64,000 nucleotides of DNA from positions 4,533 through 68,532 of the forward strand of contig DLGW01000005.1 of the NCBI GenBank assembly GCA_002482885.1, in the 5' to 3' direction. Every line of letters starts with the position of its first letter. The stretch's first letter is position 1. Made by a program: the position numbers and the translations under genes. This document shows, piece after piece, positions 16,535 to 25,836 of this stretch. Source of the stretch: Flavobacteriaceae bacterium UBA7684 (GTDB lineage Bacteria > Bacteroidota > Bacteroidia > Flavobacteriales > Flavobacteriaceae). A model generated the notes under the pieces. It did not search any database and was not told where the DNA came from. It was given only the letters and a program-made list of their open reading frames with translations.

Positions 16535-18955
16535 ATGAATTTATATAAGCAATATATAGGCAATAACCCAGTAATTGAACTAAAAGTAATAAATGCAATT
16601 GAGTCAGATTTTATAATAGAGTTTGTAGACGATTATAAATTATTATTGCAAGAAAAAAATATTATTGGATTATCTTTTCTTGAAGAAGAGAAGACATTAA
16701 AAATTGTTTTTGAAAAATTTTCTTTAAGTGAAAATGAAGATTTTGATTTGCTTTTTATCTCATACCTAACACTTTTTAAAATTGAATTTGAAAACGTTAA
16801 TATTCAAATTCATTTTTTATTAGATAAAGATGCTAAAAAAGATTATCTTAATTCTACCATTTTTAAATTAATTCATCACAAGGTCCATCTTTCAATAAAT
16901 ACCAAAAAAGAAATATTCAAAATATTTGTTGACGGTAAGGAAAATACAATTACTCTAATTAAACAATCAAAATCATACATTCCTATTGTTTTTATTGATA
17001 GAAACTCCATTGACGCTAATTTTTCAAAAAAGGACAAATCGAATAATTATGGGCATCTCCTAATTGGTGTTTCAACATCTTTAACAAAAGATAAAATCAC
17101 TAATAAAGATATCTTCATACAAGTTCAAGATGAGTATTTAAAGAAGAAAGGGACTAATCTTAAAGTTTGGAATTCGACCGATTTAAGTTTTTTGTATTTA
17201 TTAAAATTATTAGATGAATTGTATGTTCTAAGACATTTAATAAATAAATATAAAGGAATAAAAAGTGACTATAATATAGGTAGGTCAATCATGCATTCGA
17301 CAGCTGACTCTAAAAGCAGTAGTAATTTTAGAGATACTATGGTCAAAATTATAGAGTCATATGAAATTTTTAAGTTCAGCAATATGGAAATTTACTTTCT
17401 TTCCATTATTGTCCAAAATAGCAAATTATTTAAAATCCCAAAAAGTATTGATGAAATGTATTCTAAAATAGAATCATTTCTAAATGATGGTGAGAGAAAA
17501 AAATGTAAAACAGATGACAGAGCCTTAAAGAAAAAATACATTGAGATTTATGAATTTAATTTAAGAAAAATTATTAACTATACAAAGGAAATTTGTTATG
17601 GTTTAGAAGAATTGACAAAAAATATAGTAGAGCATTCCGGTATTGAAAAGAATGAAGGATTCGGTATCATATCAGGCAGAACATATTCTCACAATATTAT
17701 TAAGCAATTAAAAAATGTTGAAACTAATTGGTTAAAAAATTATAACAATAATTTCAAGTATCTCGATATAAATGTTATCGATACTGGAACTAAAGATATT
17801 ATAAAAAGCTATCAAGATACTCTAAGTTTAGAGAAGGATTCTTGTAGTAAAATAGATGATTTAGTGTTGAGAGATCAGATGCTTAAAGCATATGACAATG
17901 ATATAAAAGAAATAGAAACATTTGACATCAAAAGTTTTTTTAACAATGCTTCATTGAAATTGTTTCATCAGATAAATAGAACTAAAGCTAAAATAGGGTT
18001 ACTTATCTTTTCTCAAACAATACTTGTAGAAAAAAAAGCATTTGTAAGTATCGGTTCAAGTGGTCTTAAAGGAGGAAGTTATAGTAAAGGTTATTTTTTA
18101 TATAAAGAAAATGAGATAGTAAAAGAAAAAGAAAATTCTAAACATCTAAATCTTGGTACTAATTACAATTTTATAATTCCTTTTAATGAAAAAATTGAAT
18201 TTGAACGGATCCAATTTAAATCAGAGGAAAATAAAACAAGCGCAGCATCATCTGTTTTTTTAGAATTATTTGATTACAATTATTCAGAGGATTTGGTAGC
18301 AAATAACAATATAAAGAAATTCATTCCCAAAAATGAATATTCTGGATTGGGGAAATATAGTAAACTTGAAAATTTAAAAAACGAAATAGGGAGTGCGGAT
18401 GCAAACGAATTATTATTATTAGATTATAAAACCCTTAATACAATTGTCCAAAATTCAAGTGATTGGTTTCGATTTTTATCAGACCTTCAATTTTCAAATG
18501 AATACATAAAGGATGTAATTATTACAAATTTTGATGTTGACATTTATCTTGAACTAATTCAAATTTTAAAGTTTTATACTAACGCCTCTCAAAATAATTC
18601 TGGTTTTTGGAAAGATGACCGTTATATTTTATTCTTTTTTCCCATAAAAAATGAAAGCAACACCTTCTGGTTCAATCACCTATTATATTCTACTGAGTAT
18701 TTTAAGTTTTTAAAAATAAATGAAGAAATTGGCTTGTATCATCAAAATCTTTCCCGAATAACTCAGCATCATGAAAAAATAAAAGATATTAGAATTGAAT
18801 ATGAAAATATTGACTCTTTATTGTTTTCCAAAAGTAAAAAGTTATTAAATTTTGAACTCTTACTTAAAAATGACAAAGACATAACAATTTTCGAAGAGAC
18901 TTTGAAATCAATGTTAAACGTTGACATAAATAACTTGATAAATGAAAATCTATAA
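16535..18955 (+). CDS. GHKL ATPase protein, first gene of a Detocs-like three-gene operon
   Basis: I start at the ATG at 16535 (806 residues); a TTG four codons earlier is less likely. Residues 1 to about 340 are not recognised; the first 100 have an alternating strand/helix pattern a little like STAS domains. The GHKL (HATPase_c) fold follows: N box 'LEELTKNIVEHSG' (about 357-369), G1-like 'INVIDTGTKDI' (Asp about 416), G2-like 'KAKIGLLIFSQT' (about 485-496) and a final 'LGTNYNFIIPF' strand. The key Asn, Asp and Gly residues are kept, so ATP binding is likely. No histidine phospho-acceptor helix precedes the N box, so it need not be a kinase. The C-terminal 240 residues are unknown. The stop overlaps the next start by 14 bases, and the three genes are clearly one unit. 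Composition is extremely AT-rich, unlike the core genes. Confidence 0.75.
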   Translation: MNLYKQYIGNNPVIELKVINAIESDFIIEFVDDYKLLLQEKNIIGLSFLEEEKTLKIVFEKFSLSENEDFDLLFISYLTLFKIEFENVNIQIHFLLDKDAKKDYLNSTIFKLIHHKVHLSINTKKEIFKIFVDGKENTITLIKQSKSYIPIVFIDRNSIDANFSKKDKSNNYGHLLIGVSTSLTKDKITNKDIFIQVQDEYLKKKGTNLKVWNSTDLSFLYLLKLLDELYVLRHLINKYKGIKSDYNIGRSIMHSTADSKSSSNFRDTMVKIIESYEIFKFSNMEIYFLSIIVQNSKLFKIPKSIDEMYSKIESFLNDGERKKCKTDDRALKKKYIEIYEFNLRKIINYTKEICYGLEELTKNIVEHSGIEKNEGFGIISGRTYSHNIIKQLKNVETNWLKNYNNNFKYLDINVIDTGTKDIIKSYQDTLSLEKDSCSKIDDLVLRDQMLKAYDNDIKEIETFDIKSFFNNASLKLFHQINRTKAKIGLLIFSQTILVEKKAFVSIGSSGLKGGSYSKGYFLYKENEIVKEKENSKHLNLGTNYNFIIPFNEKIEFERIQFKSEENKTSAASSVFLELFDYNYSEDLVANNNIKKFIPKNEYSGLGKYSKLENLKNEIGSADANELLLLDYKTLNTIVQNSSDWFRFLSDLQFSNEYIKDVIITNFDVDIYLELIQILKFYTNASQNNSGFWKDDRYILFFFPIKNESNTFWFNHLLYSTEYFKFLKINEEIGLYHQNLSRITQHHEKIKDIRIEYENIDSLLFSKSKKLLNFELLLKNDKDITIFEETLKSMLNVDINNLINENL

Positions 18956-21900
18956 AGATCAATATTTTAAAAATTTAACAGGTTATAAAATTTCTAACTC
19001 TCATTTTGAATTAGGGTCAAATTTGCATATTAATGATTACTATTATGCTAAAAGGTTGTTTTACAATAGTTTTTACACAAACCGTTTTGCTTTCATAATT
19101 GTAAACTATATCTTAAAAGAGTTTAGTGAATTAATAATTGACTTGGTGGAAAATAGAAAGGAAAATCTACCTCAACCTGAAAACACAATTACATTATTAG
19201 GATATGATAATTATTCAGAACTTCTTATTAGTAATGTTAGAAAAATGCTTAATGACTACATCACTAGCAAAGGCAATGTCTACACTTCGGAGTTATTTAA
19301 CCATGAAATATTTACTAAGGACTCATTATTTCTAAAGAATCCGGATAAGATAGGGAAAAGTATAATCTCAATATTCCCAATCAGCACAACATTGTCTACA
19401 ACAATAAAAGTACAAAGTGAATTGAAAAGTTTATTGAAAAAAGAATACAATAAAGACAATATTAATTTTCTAAATCCTATAATAAATTTTATTTTAATTG
19501 CTAATAATGAATTTGAGGAAGACAAAGAATTTGCTAGTATTGATAAAGAATTTGAATATGGTTGGTTAAATTACAATCATAACCAAAGAAAAGTAGAGGT
19601 AACTAATTTAGATGATTCAAATGTTATATCTCAAATGTTTTTTATTAATTTGGTTACAAGTTGGGAAAAAATTAATGAATGTAAAGCCTGTTATCCAGAT
19701 AAAAAAAGCGAAGAAAAATGTCTGATTGAAACCAAATCAAGTCCTGTTACTCCTGATTTAATTTTTAGCTATCCTAAAACTTACTGTTATCAGAAAAAAG
19801 AAATATACAATTTTTTTAAAACTAAAAATTATGGTCCGATTGTATATAGAAAGCATTTTAAAAGATATAATAATAATTTTATTTACTACATAAAGGCCGG
19901 GGTTTTTTTAAAGCAGAATAAAAAATCAATAATTGAGTGGTTATCTAACATCAGGCAGGAGTTAAAGTTTGATATAGATCAAAATGTAGTTATTGTAACA
20001 CCTTCAATTGGCGCAAATTCAGGATTTGTAAATTTAGTTAATGACTGCATTTTCTCAGATACCGCAACGATTATCCAATACAATCCTACTGAGGACTATT
20101 TATATAACTTTAAAAAGTTTTATTCAGAAATTATAGTAACGGCTGATTTAGTAATTTTTGTTGATGATATACTTTTCAGCACAAATACTTTTAACGATAT
20201 AAATTTCTATATTAAAAGCATAACAAGAAATGTGGGTAGTGGTGTTAATCGCTGCATTAGTCTAATTAATAGGGCAGGCTTTTATAATTATAATAAACTT
20301 ATTGAAAATCTAGAGCATGATGAAAAAGAGAATAAGAAGATATTTAGTTTTATTGATATAAATGTTGCTCCTCTTTTACATCGAAAAACATATCCTTTCG
20401 AAAAACTGAAAAAGAAATTTAATGAGTTATCTGAGAAATCCGTCTTGGATGATATGCGATTACATTTTGAAAATAAAGAAAAAGAGTTTGCTTCTATTGA
20501 TTTAGTATCAGATTATAAAAACATAGAAGATTATGGTACTGACAGAGCATTATTTCAATTTCTGATTTTCAATGAGTTGAACAGTTTGTTTTCTTATGAT
20601 CCTGATAAAAAGGAATATGTAAACAAAGAATTGTTAGAATACTGTTTTGAATCTAAAAATGTTTTATCATATAAGCAGATAGAAGAATTATTATATAAAA
20701 ACAGTAGTATTTCAAAATTTCTAGTTGACAAACCATCATTTAATTATGAAGTCAAAAATCTAATTTACAAAACATTTAGTTCCGAGCCATTTATACAATT
20801 TAAAAATATCAAATTGACTGTTTTTGATTGGGTGCTAAATGATTTAGTAAAGATGGTTGAGGAAATCGCAAAGAAAGGAAAAGTTGAAGAAGATTTTTTT
20901 CATGCGAAGAAACATGGTCAACCTGTTGAATATTCTCCATTTCAAGAATATAAATTTCTTCTAAAAAGGGGAATAAAGCTTAAAATGAATTATGTTTATT
21001 CAAGAGATGTACTCATGGTAAATGAAATAGTGTTGAAGGGTATAAGTGAATTTAAAAAGATTACAAAATTCATTTTAGAAGAGAAAGTTCAAAACAAGAA
21101 TATAAACCCAGAAAGCTTATTCGATGATTTACAACTGACTCCACAATATTACCTTATTGAAGACGGGAAAGAAAGTGAAAAAATAACATCTAATGATTTT
21201 ATAACATATTATGTAGGATTGTTACAAGAATTAATAATTGATCATGAAGCGAAAGCCCTTGAAACTGTAAAAAATGTAAAGGAAATAATCGATTTAAAGC
21301 AATCTCTTTTTCCAGAAACCAATGTAAATTTAAAAAACACTTATAATGATGATTTTATGGTATTGCTTCGAAGATTAGTACTCGAAAATACCTTTATTTT
21401 TCATACTTCATCTAATAAGTTTATTAATAAACAGGATGAAAAATTAACTTTTGAAAATCTGAAAAACAATACTAAGCTTGATAGTTTTATAGATGAGTTA
21501 GAAAAGGATTTTGGCAAATATTCCTTTAATTATACTAAAAAAATGCTTTCTACATTTGATACTAGTAATGTAAAAATTGACTTTGTTAATGATGAAAAGA
21601 TGTTCAACTCATTTAAGTTTATGCTGATGTTAAAATCAGCATTAATAGATGATTCAGGCAACAATAAAAGTTCTGCTTTATCTGTAAAAGATAAAATTGA
21701 AATTATTCTAAAATATTGCTGCCAATTATTAGACATTCAAAAAGGAGGTGCTTTTTTTGCTGTAAAATATAAGAACAGAGAATCTGTTATAACTCATGAA
21801 GATGATATTGCGATAGTTGGTGAATTTCATAATAATCCTAACGAGATTATCAAATCTAATGATATTGATAAAAACAGTATAGTTTACAATATGTTCAATG

Positions 21901-22976
21901 GTATTAAGAGGCTAAATGGAGAATTTTCATTATCATGTTTTGAATTATCAATGGATGAAAATAATGAGTATCAATATTTAAATAATGATAAAATTAATGG
22001 TGAAAATATTAATGATTTTATTGAAGTCGAAGAAGAAAAATTCAAGAATCTATTTTATTTAAAAATTTCTGAGATTGACGTTATAAGTGGAAAAAATCCT
22101 AAAATCTATCCAAAAGCTGTTATCTGCTTTTATGATAATATTAAAAAAGAAAAAGGATATGATTTTATTCGTTTTGATCCGAAAAGAGTAAGACAGTTAC
22201 TTTTATTGAGAAATGATCTAAATGATTTTATAAATCATCATTTAGATAATGACGGTTTAAGAGCTTATATAGAGGATCAAAATCAATTTGTTATTAATAA
22301 TACAATAACTCATAGTTATGATACTTATGTAAAACAATACAAAGAAGCTTTAATCGATATTGAAGATTCTAAAACAAGAAATAAGTTTGATGTTTTAGGG
22401 ACACTAATTTTAAATAAGCATTTTTTATTGAAATTCATTATTGAGTATAAAAAAAACAATTCTATAGAATTCACTTTAGGTCAATTAAATATTGAGCCAA
22501 AGTTATTATCTGTCCAAGATTTTAAAGACACAGTTGAAATGTATGCTGATATTATTTTTAAAATCCCACTTTCAAAATATGGTATAATTGATAGTCAATT
22601 TGTTTGTATTAATTATGCTGTAGATAGTGAGCTAAAAATAGTATGGTACGATTATTTTTACAAAGAGTTCGTTTTTGAATTATTTTATAACATAAGAAAG
22701 TTGTATTTCCCATTAATCAATTCAAAAAACATCATGAAAATAGATATAACAATTGATAAGCAAAATGAAATCCTTATTATTAAAAATAATTTATATGATT
22801 TACTCCCCCTATTTAAAACCCCTTTCGCAAAAATTGTTAGGACAATGAATAGTGAAAAAGAAAAAAAGGGACTAAGTCTAATAAATAAAATTTCATTGAT
22901 AATGTATGGCCGTAAGTGTGAAATAAACCAAAGTCAAGATGAAATTGAAATTGTAATCCCTATGAAATTCCTATGA
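18942..22976 (+). CDS. Large PRTase-like / GAF-like / degenerate histidine-kinase-like protein, second gene of the operon
   Basis: The 1344-residue protein appears to contain: a phosphoribosyltransferase-like segment (about 340-480) with 'NVVIVTPSIGANSGF' and a PRPP-loop-like 'VIFVDDILFSTNTF' (about 403-418); a Cys cluster 'ECKACYPDKKSEEKC' (about 246-262) that could bind a metal; a long helical middle; a GAF-like region (about 905-1075); a helix with 'INNTITHSYDTYVKQY' (His about 1124) where a kinase dimerisation helix would lie; and a C-terminal GHKL-like end with 'FVFELFYNIRKLYF' (about 1240) and 'KKGLSLINKISLIMYG' (about 1308). In place of the G1 DxG the sequence reads IIKNN, so ATP binding may be weak or lost. 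I infer a sensor or scaffold protein controlling the downstream receiver-nucleosidase. The stop overlaps the next ATG by four bases. Domain calls are by eye. Confidence 0.6.
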   Translation: MKIYKDQYFKNLTGYKISNSHFELGSNLHINDYYYAKRLFYNSFYTNRFAFIIVNYILKEFSELIIDLVENRKENLPQPENTITLLGYDNYSELLISNVRKMLNDYITSKGNVYTSELFNHEIFTKDSLFLKNPDKIGKSIISIFPISTTLSTTIKVQSELKSLLKKEYNKDNINFLNPIINFILIANNEFEEDKEFASIDKEFEYGWLNYNHNQRKVEVTNLDDSNVISQMFFINLVTSWEKINECKACYPDKKSEEKCLIETKSSPVTPDLIFSYPKTYCYQKKEIYNFFKTKNYGPIVYRKHFKRYNNNFIYYIKAGVFLKQNKKSIIEWLSNIRQELKFDIDQNVVIVTPSIGANSGFVNLVNDCIFSDTATIIQYNPTEDYLYNFKKFYSEIIVTADLVIFVDDILFSTNTFNDINFYIKSITRNVGSGVNRCISLINRAGFYNYNKLIENLEHDEKENKKIFSFIDINVAPLLHRKTYPFEKLKKKFNELSEKSVLDDMRLHFENKEKEFASIDLVSDYKNIEDYGTDRALFQFLIFNELNSLFSYDPDKKEYVNKELLEYCFESKNVLSYKQIEELLYKNSSISKFLVDKPSFNYEVKNLIYKTFSSEPFIQFKNIKLTVFDWVLNDLVKMVEEIAKKGKVEEDFFHAKKHGQPVEYSPFQEYKFLLKRGIKLKMNYVYSRDVLMVNEIVLKGISEFKKITKFILEEKVQNKNINPESLFDDLQLTPQYYLIEDGKESEKITSNDFITYYVGLLQELIIDHEAKALETVKNVKEIIDLKQSLFPETNVNLKNTYNDDFMVLLRRLVLENTFIFHTSSNKFINKQDEKLTFENLKNNTKLDSFIDELEKDFGKYSFNYTKKMLSTFDTSNVKIDFVNDEKMFNSFKFMLMLKSALIDDSGNNKSSALSVKDKIEIILKYCCQLLDIQKGGAFFAVKYKNRESVITHEDDIAIVGEFHNNPNEIIKSNDIDKNSIVYNMFNGIKRLNGEFSLSCFELSMDENNEYQYLNNDKINGENINDFIEVEEEKFKNLFYLKISEIDVISGKNPKIYPKAVICFYDNIKKEKGYDFIRFDPKRVRQLLLLRNDLNDFINHHLDNDGLRAYIEDQNQFVINNTITHSYDTYVKQYKEALIDIEDSKTRNKFDVLGTLILNKHFLLKFIIEYKKNNSIEFTLGQLNIEPKLLSVQDFKDTVEMYADIIFKIPLSKYGIIDSQFVCINYAVDSELKIVWYDYFYKEFVFELFYNIRKLYFPLINSKNIMKIDITIDKQNEILIIKNNLYDLLPLFKTPFAKIVRTMNSEKEKKGLSLINKISLIMYGRKCEINQSQDEIEIVIPMKFL

Positions 22977-24202
22977 AAAAAATATTCCTTTTTGAAGATG
23001 ACATTCAAGACTTTAACAGAATCTTGCAAGTGTTAAAAAGTAACTTCACAGAAGCATTAGTCTTCCCTGCCAATGATATTGAATTCGAGAAATTAAGAGT
23101 AAACATCAATAATTTATTTTGCCCTAAAGCACTTATTAAAGAAGAGGCAGAGCAATATATAAATAGTTTGGAAATTAACGGCTATGATGGGATAATATTA
23201 GATTATGAATTAAACGAGACATTCGATGGAATAAACGGTATTACCCTCTATAAAAGATTAGGGTTAAATATTAAAGCTTTAATTTTAACAAAATATATTG
23301 GAGATGAATTTGAGAAAATTAAAGAAGAAATATCCAAGGACTCGTTGTCAAACCAAATAATAGCTGAACAAAAGGGAAATATACAAAGTTTATCAAAATC
23401 ACAAGAACAGACTTATATAAGGCATATAAATTCTCATATATATGATTTACGAGATGATAGTATGGGAGATTCCTCTCCTTTAAAAGATGTTTTAATTGTA
23501 GTAGCAACTGATATTGAAGTTACAACAGTAATAGAAAGAATTTTTAATAATGGAGAACCAGCAGTGATTCCGATTGACAAAACTGTTTTGTTTGATTTAG
23601 GAACTATTAAAAATTGTAATTTAAAGTTGCTTAAATTGGTAGATATGGGCTCAAAGAAAGTATCAGGTTCTACTTTGTCTATTTACGATGCAATTAAAGC
23701 ATTCCATTTTGATTATGTTATTATGCTGGGAATTGCATATGGTTTGAAAAAAAAGAATCAGCAAATTGGAAATATTCTGATATCGCGGGAGTTGGAAGAT
23801 TTTGATTCTGCAAAATTTACTGAAAAGCAAGTAATACACAGAGGCCATAGAATTCCTGCAGGAACAACTTTGCTGAGCCGATTTGATGCCTTAAGAACGT
23901 TGGGCTCTTATAAAGACACGAATATTGAGTTAGGATTATTTATATCAGGAGAAATATTATCAGACAATGAAGAATTTGTTAAATATTTACAAGCAGAATA
24001 TCCTGACGCAATAGGTGCTGAGATGGAGGGGACAGGTCTTCAATCTAGTTGTCACAGAGAGGGTGTGGAATGGATTTTAATTAAGGGTATTTGTGATTGG
24101 GGATATGAAAAGCAAGCAGAAGATAAAGAGGCTAATCAAAAAATAGCAATTAGCAATGTTTGCGACTTTGTAAAAATGACATTTGAAAAATTGGGACTTT
24201 AA
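22973..24202 (+). CDS. Receiver domain fused to a nucleoside-phosphorylase-fold effector (DtcC-like)
   Basis: The 409-residue protein has an N-terminal receiver domain (1-145): acidic pocket 'FLFEDD' (8-10), phospho-acceptor Asp77 in 'DGIILDYEL', Thr106 in 'LILTK' and a candidate Lys134. From 172 a nucleoside phosphorylase/nucleosidase (PNP/MTAN) domain follows: 'DVLIVVATDIE' start, 'MLGIAYG' (251-257), the ribose/base-binding 'GAEMEGTG' (Glu350, Met351, Glu352) and catalytic Asp375 in 'GICDWG'. The Glu352-Asp375 spacing of 23 equals that of Glu174-Asp197 in E. coli MTA/SAH nucleosidase. A receiver fused to a PNP domain is the layout of DtcC, the effector of the Detocs anti-phage system, which cleaves ATP to adenine and ribose-5'-triphosphate. 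I infer that phosphorylation or upstream signalling switches on nucleotide cleavage. It is the last gene of the operon. Confidence 0.85.
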   Translation: MKKIFLFEDDIQDFNRILQVLKSNFTEALVFPANDIEFEKLRVNINNLFCPKALIKEEAEQYINSLEINGYDGIILDYELNETFDGINGITLYKRLGLNIKALILTKYIGDEFEKIKEEISKDSLSNQIIAEQKGNIQSLSKSQEQTYIRHINSHIYDLRDDSMGDSSPLKDVLIVVATDIEVTTVIERIFNNGEPAVIPIDKTVLFDLGTIKNCNLKLLKLVDMGSKKVSGSTLSIYDAIKAFHFDYVIMLGIAYGLKKKNQQIGNILISRELEDFDSAKFTEKQVIHRGHRIPAGTTLLSRFDALRTLGSYKDTNIELGLFISGEILSDNEEFVKYLQAEYPDAIGAEMEGTGLQSSCHREGVEWILIKGICDWGYEKQAEDKEANQKIAISNVCDFVKMTFEKLGL

Positions 24203-24366
24203 ATTAACTTTGACAATTTTTAATAAAATTCTAGAGGATTTCACTATTTTGTAAGTGTTAAACAATTAATAAAGCTAAACTATTCAAACGGGTAAATCAA
24301 ATATGAACAAAAAAAGCATCTCTCATTCAGGAGACTTCTTAAAATAGTAATCGGTTACCGTTTTTT

Positions 24367-24765
24367 CTATTTATTATTTAATTGTTTTTCCAAATACTCG
24401 TTTCTGTCTTTTTCAGCCTGCAATAAACGCTCATACAATTCCACAACCTTATCTAAAGGATTAAATGTACAATTATTAGGGGCATTTGCAATTGTACCGC
24501 TATTAGTACTGTTATCATTAAACGTGTTGAAATAATTGAAAACAGCTTCCTCAGTAAAACTTTTAATTCCCTCCGCACTTACACCCAAAGCCTTCGCAAT
24601 CTCCTGAAGTCTTTCCTCATCAACACTCTCACTATTTTCAATAGTAGAAATAGTCTGTTGGCTCACACCAATGGCTTGGGCTAAGGCTTCCTGTTTCATT
24701 TCACGAAGCTCTCGGATACGGCTGATATTACGGCCTATATGTTTCGGTTTTGTAGTAGTTTCCAT
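24367..24765 (-). CDS. XRE-family HTH regulator with C-terminal coiled coil
   Basis: The 132-residue protein has an HTH_3 domain (about residues 9-66, 'MKQEALAQAIGVSQQTISTI') and a C-terminal segment rich in Glu, Arg and Leu ('VVELYERLLQAEKDRNEYLE') that probably forms a coiled coil. This type is common in Bacteroidota accessory regions. It converges on the three-gene operon, with 164 bases between the stops, and is divergent from the HEPN-type gene, which suggests control of one or both neighbours. The target is unknown. Confidence 0.82.
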   Translation of the reverse strand: METTTKPKHIGRNISRIRELREMKQEALAQAIGVSQQTISTIENSESVDEERLQEIAKALGVSAEGIKSFTEEAVFNYFNTFNDNSTNSGTIANAPNNCTFNPLDKVVELYERLLQAEKDRNEYLEKQLNNK

Positions 24766-24769
24766 ATCC

Positions 24770-24777
24770 CAAATATA
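24770..24777 (-). promoter_or_regulatory. TATATTTG -7 box almost touching the XRE start codon
   Basis: On the minus strand TATATTTG (24770-24777) fits TAnnTTTG and ends five bases before the ATG at 24765. Transcription starting about 5-7 bases beyond the box would give an essentially leaderless mRNA. No TTG lies at the expected 19-base spacing. Confidence 0.4.
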
Positions 24778-24926
24778 AAAAGATTTTTATGATTTCGCAC
24801 TATGCAAATCGGGATTATTTGTAGTAAAATACGTTGGGTAAAATACTGTTGCAGTCAGTAGTATACAGGCTGTTTTGTTTTCATACGGCACTAAGGCCTA
24901 GTAACTTGCATCAAAATTACAACAAG

Positions 24927-25793
24927 ATGCAAGTAATAGTTTTTCCACCGGAACCAGCCTTGGTAGTGATGCAAACAATCAATAATCGTTTCGCGCCCTG
25001 CACCATTTATGTACTAGGATACAACAGTATAACAACCACAGTAAATGACGGTTTAGGCAACCGTAATGAAACGGCTAACCACCATTTTACACTACTAGTC
25101 TTTTCAGCCAAAGCAACACCCGGCACTGCCACAAACATTGCCAATACAATTGCAGAACAATCCGGCAAAACCATCACAGCAACAGTACTCCTTCACAAAG
25201 TAACCGACCTCGCAACCAAGCAACCTAACCAACAAAGGTTCTTTGACGGAGTACTGCGCTATGGTCACCGCCTATGCCTCGATAAAACCACACCGCCATA
25301 CCTGCACGCCAACACCATCCCACCACAAGATAGGGAAGGAGACACCGCCTTTTGGCTCAAAGGCATAGCCGTAGCCCAGTTCAACATCCAAGCCGCCAAA
25401 GAAAGCCCACAACTAGAAGTAGAACTATGCAAAATCGCACTACTCAATACCGCCTGTACACAAATCGCTTTAGGTCTAATAAGAGTGTGCATGAGTTACA
25501 CCCCAAACGAGTTCGGCCTAAAATACCTGCTCCAACTTTGCCAATACGCTTGTCACAATAACGAGAGAGGGAATCAGAACCCGCTACCATCAGCGTTCAA
25601 CCCTAAAACAATGAGAGATAAGTACCGTTTCAACTGCCTATGTGCACCGCCATCCATGCTAAACCATAAACTACACCTAAACACCTCCGAAGAAGACTTC
25701 CTTTTTATCCTAGACGCCACCCAACAATTCTTAGACCAAGCCAGTAATCATATCACCTGCCATTCCCGTGAAGACGGAAACCCAAAACCTTAG
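24927..25793 (+). CDS. HEPN-type protein with N-terminal nucleotidyltransferase-like region
   Basis: From the ATG at 24927 the product has 288 residues; an earlier TTG at 24834 is less convincing. The first 115 residues contain 'CTIYVLGYNSITTTV' and 'HHFTLLVFSAKATPG', arranged like a nucleotidyltransferase domain but without the GS-x-DxD active site. Residues about 140-230 look like a HEPN domain ('AFWLKGIAVAQFNIQAAKE', 'IALLNTACTQIALGLIRVCM', 'LKYLLQLCQYACH'), though the usual Rx4-6H ribonuclease motif is not obvious. MNT/HEPN pairs and fusions are known in toxin-antitoxin and defence settings. The last residues (CHSREDGNPKP) are encoded by a repeat element. The coding strand is strikingly C-rich compared with the operon before it. 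Two small paralogous genes follow. Confidence 0.6.
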   Translation: MQVIVFPPEPALVVMQTINNRFAPCTIYVLGYNSITTTVNDGLGNRNETANHHFTLLVFSAKATPGTATNIANTIAEQSGKTITATVLLHKVTDLATKQPNQQRFFDGVLRYGHRLCLDKTTPPYLHANTIPPQDREGDTAFWLKGIAVAQFNIQAAKESPQLEVELCKIALLNTACTQIALGLIRVCMSYTPNEFGLKYLLQLCQYACHNNERGNQNPLPSAFNPKTMRDKYRFNCLCAPPSMLNHKLHLNTSEEDFLFILDATQQFLDQASNHITCHSREDGNPKP

Positions 25794-25825
25794 AACCTTA
25801 GTGCCTTAGCACCTCAGAACCTTAA
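25759..25825 (+). repeat. Repeat element forming the 3' end of the HEPN-type gene
   Basis: gccattcccgtgaagacgg (25759 onward) resembles the widely dispersed bacterial 'cattcccgcgaaggcggg' element. It runs into a short tandem run in which 'accttag' and close variants repeat (25785-25825). The TAG stop of the gene lies inside this run, so its C-terminus comes from repeat sequence. Confidence 0.55.
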
Positions 25826-25836
25826 AATTAAAAAAA

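Noticed and set aside
24340..24366. Terminator between the nucleosidase and XRE genes (cggttaccg)
   Set aside because: The palindrome is only nine bases with no real loop, though T runs are near; too weak to call.
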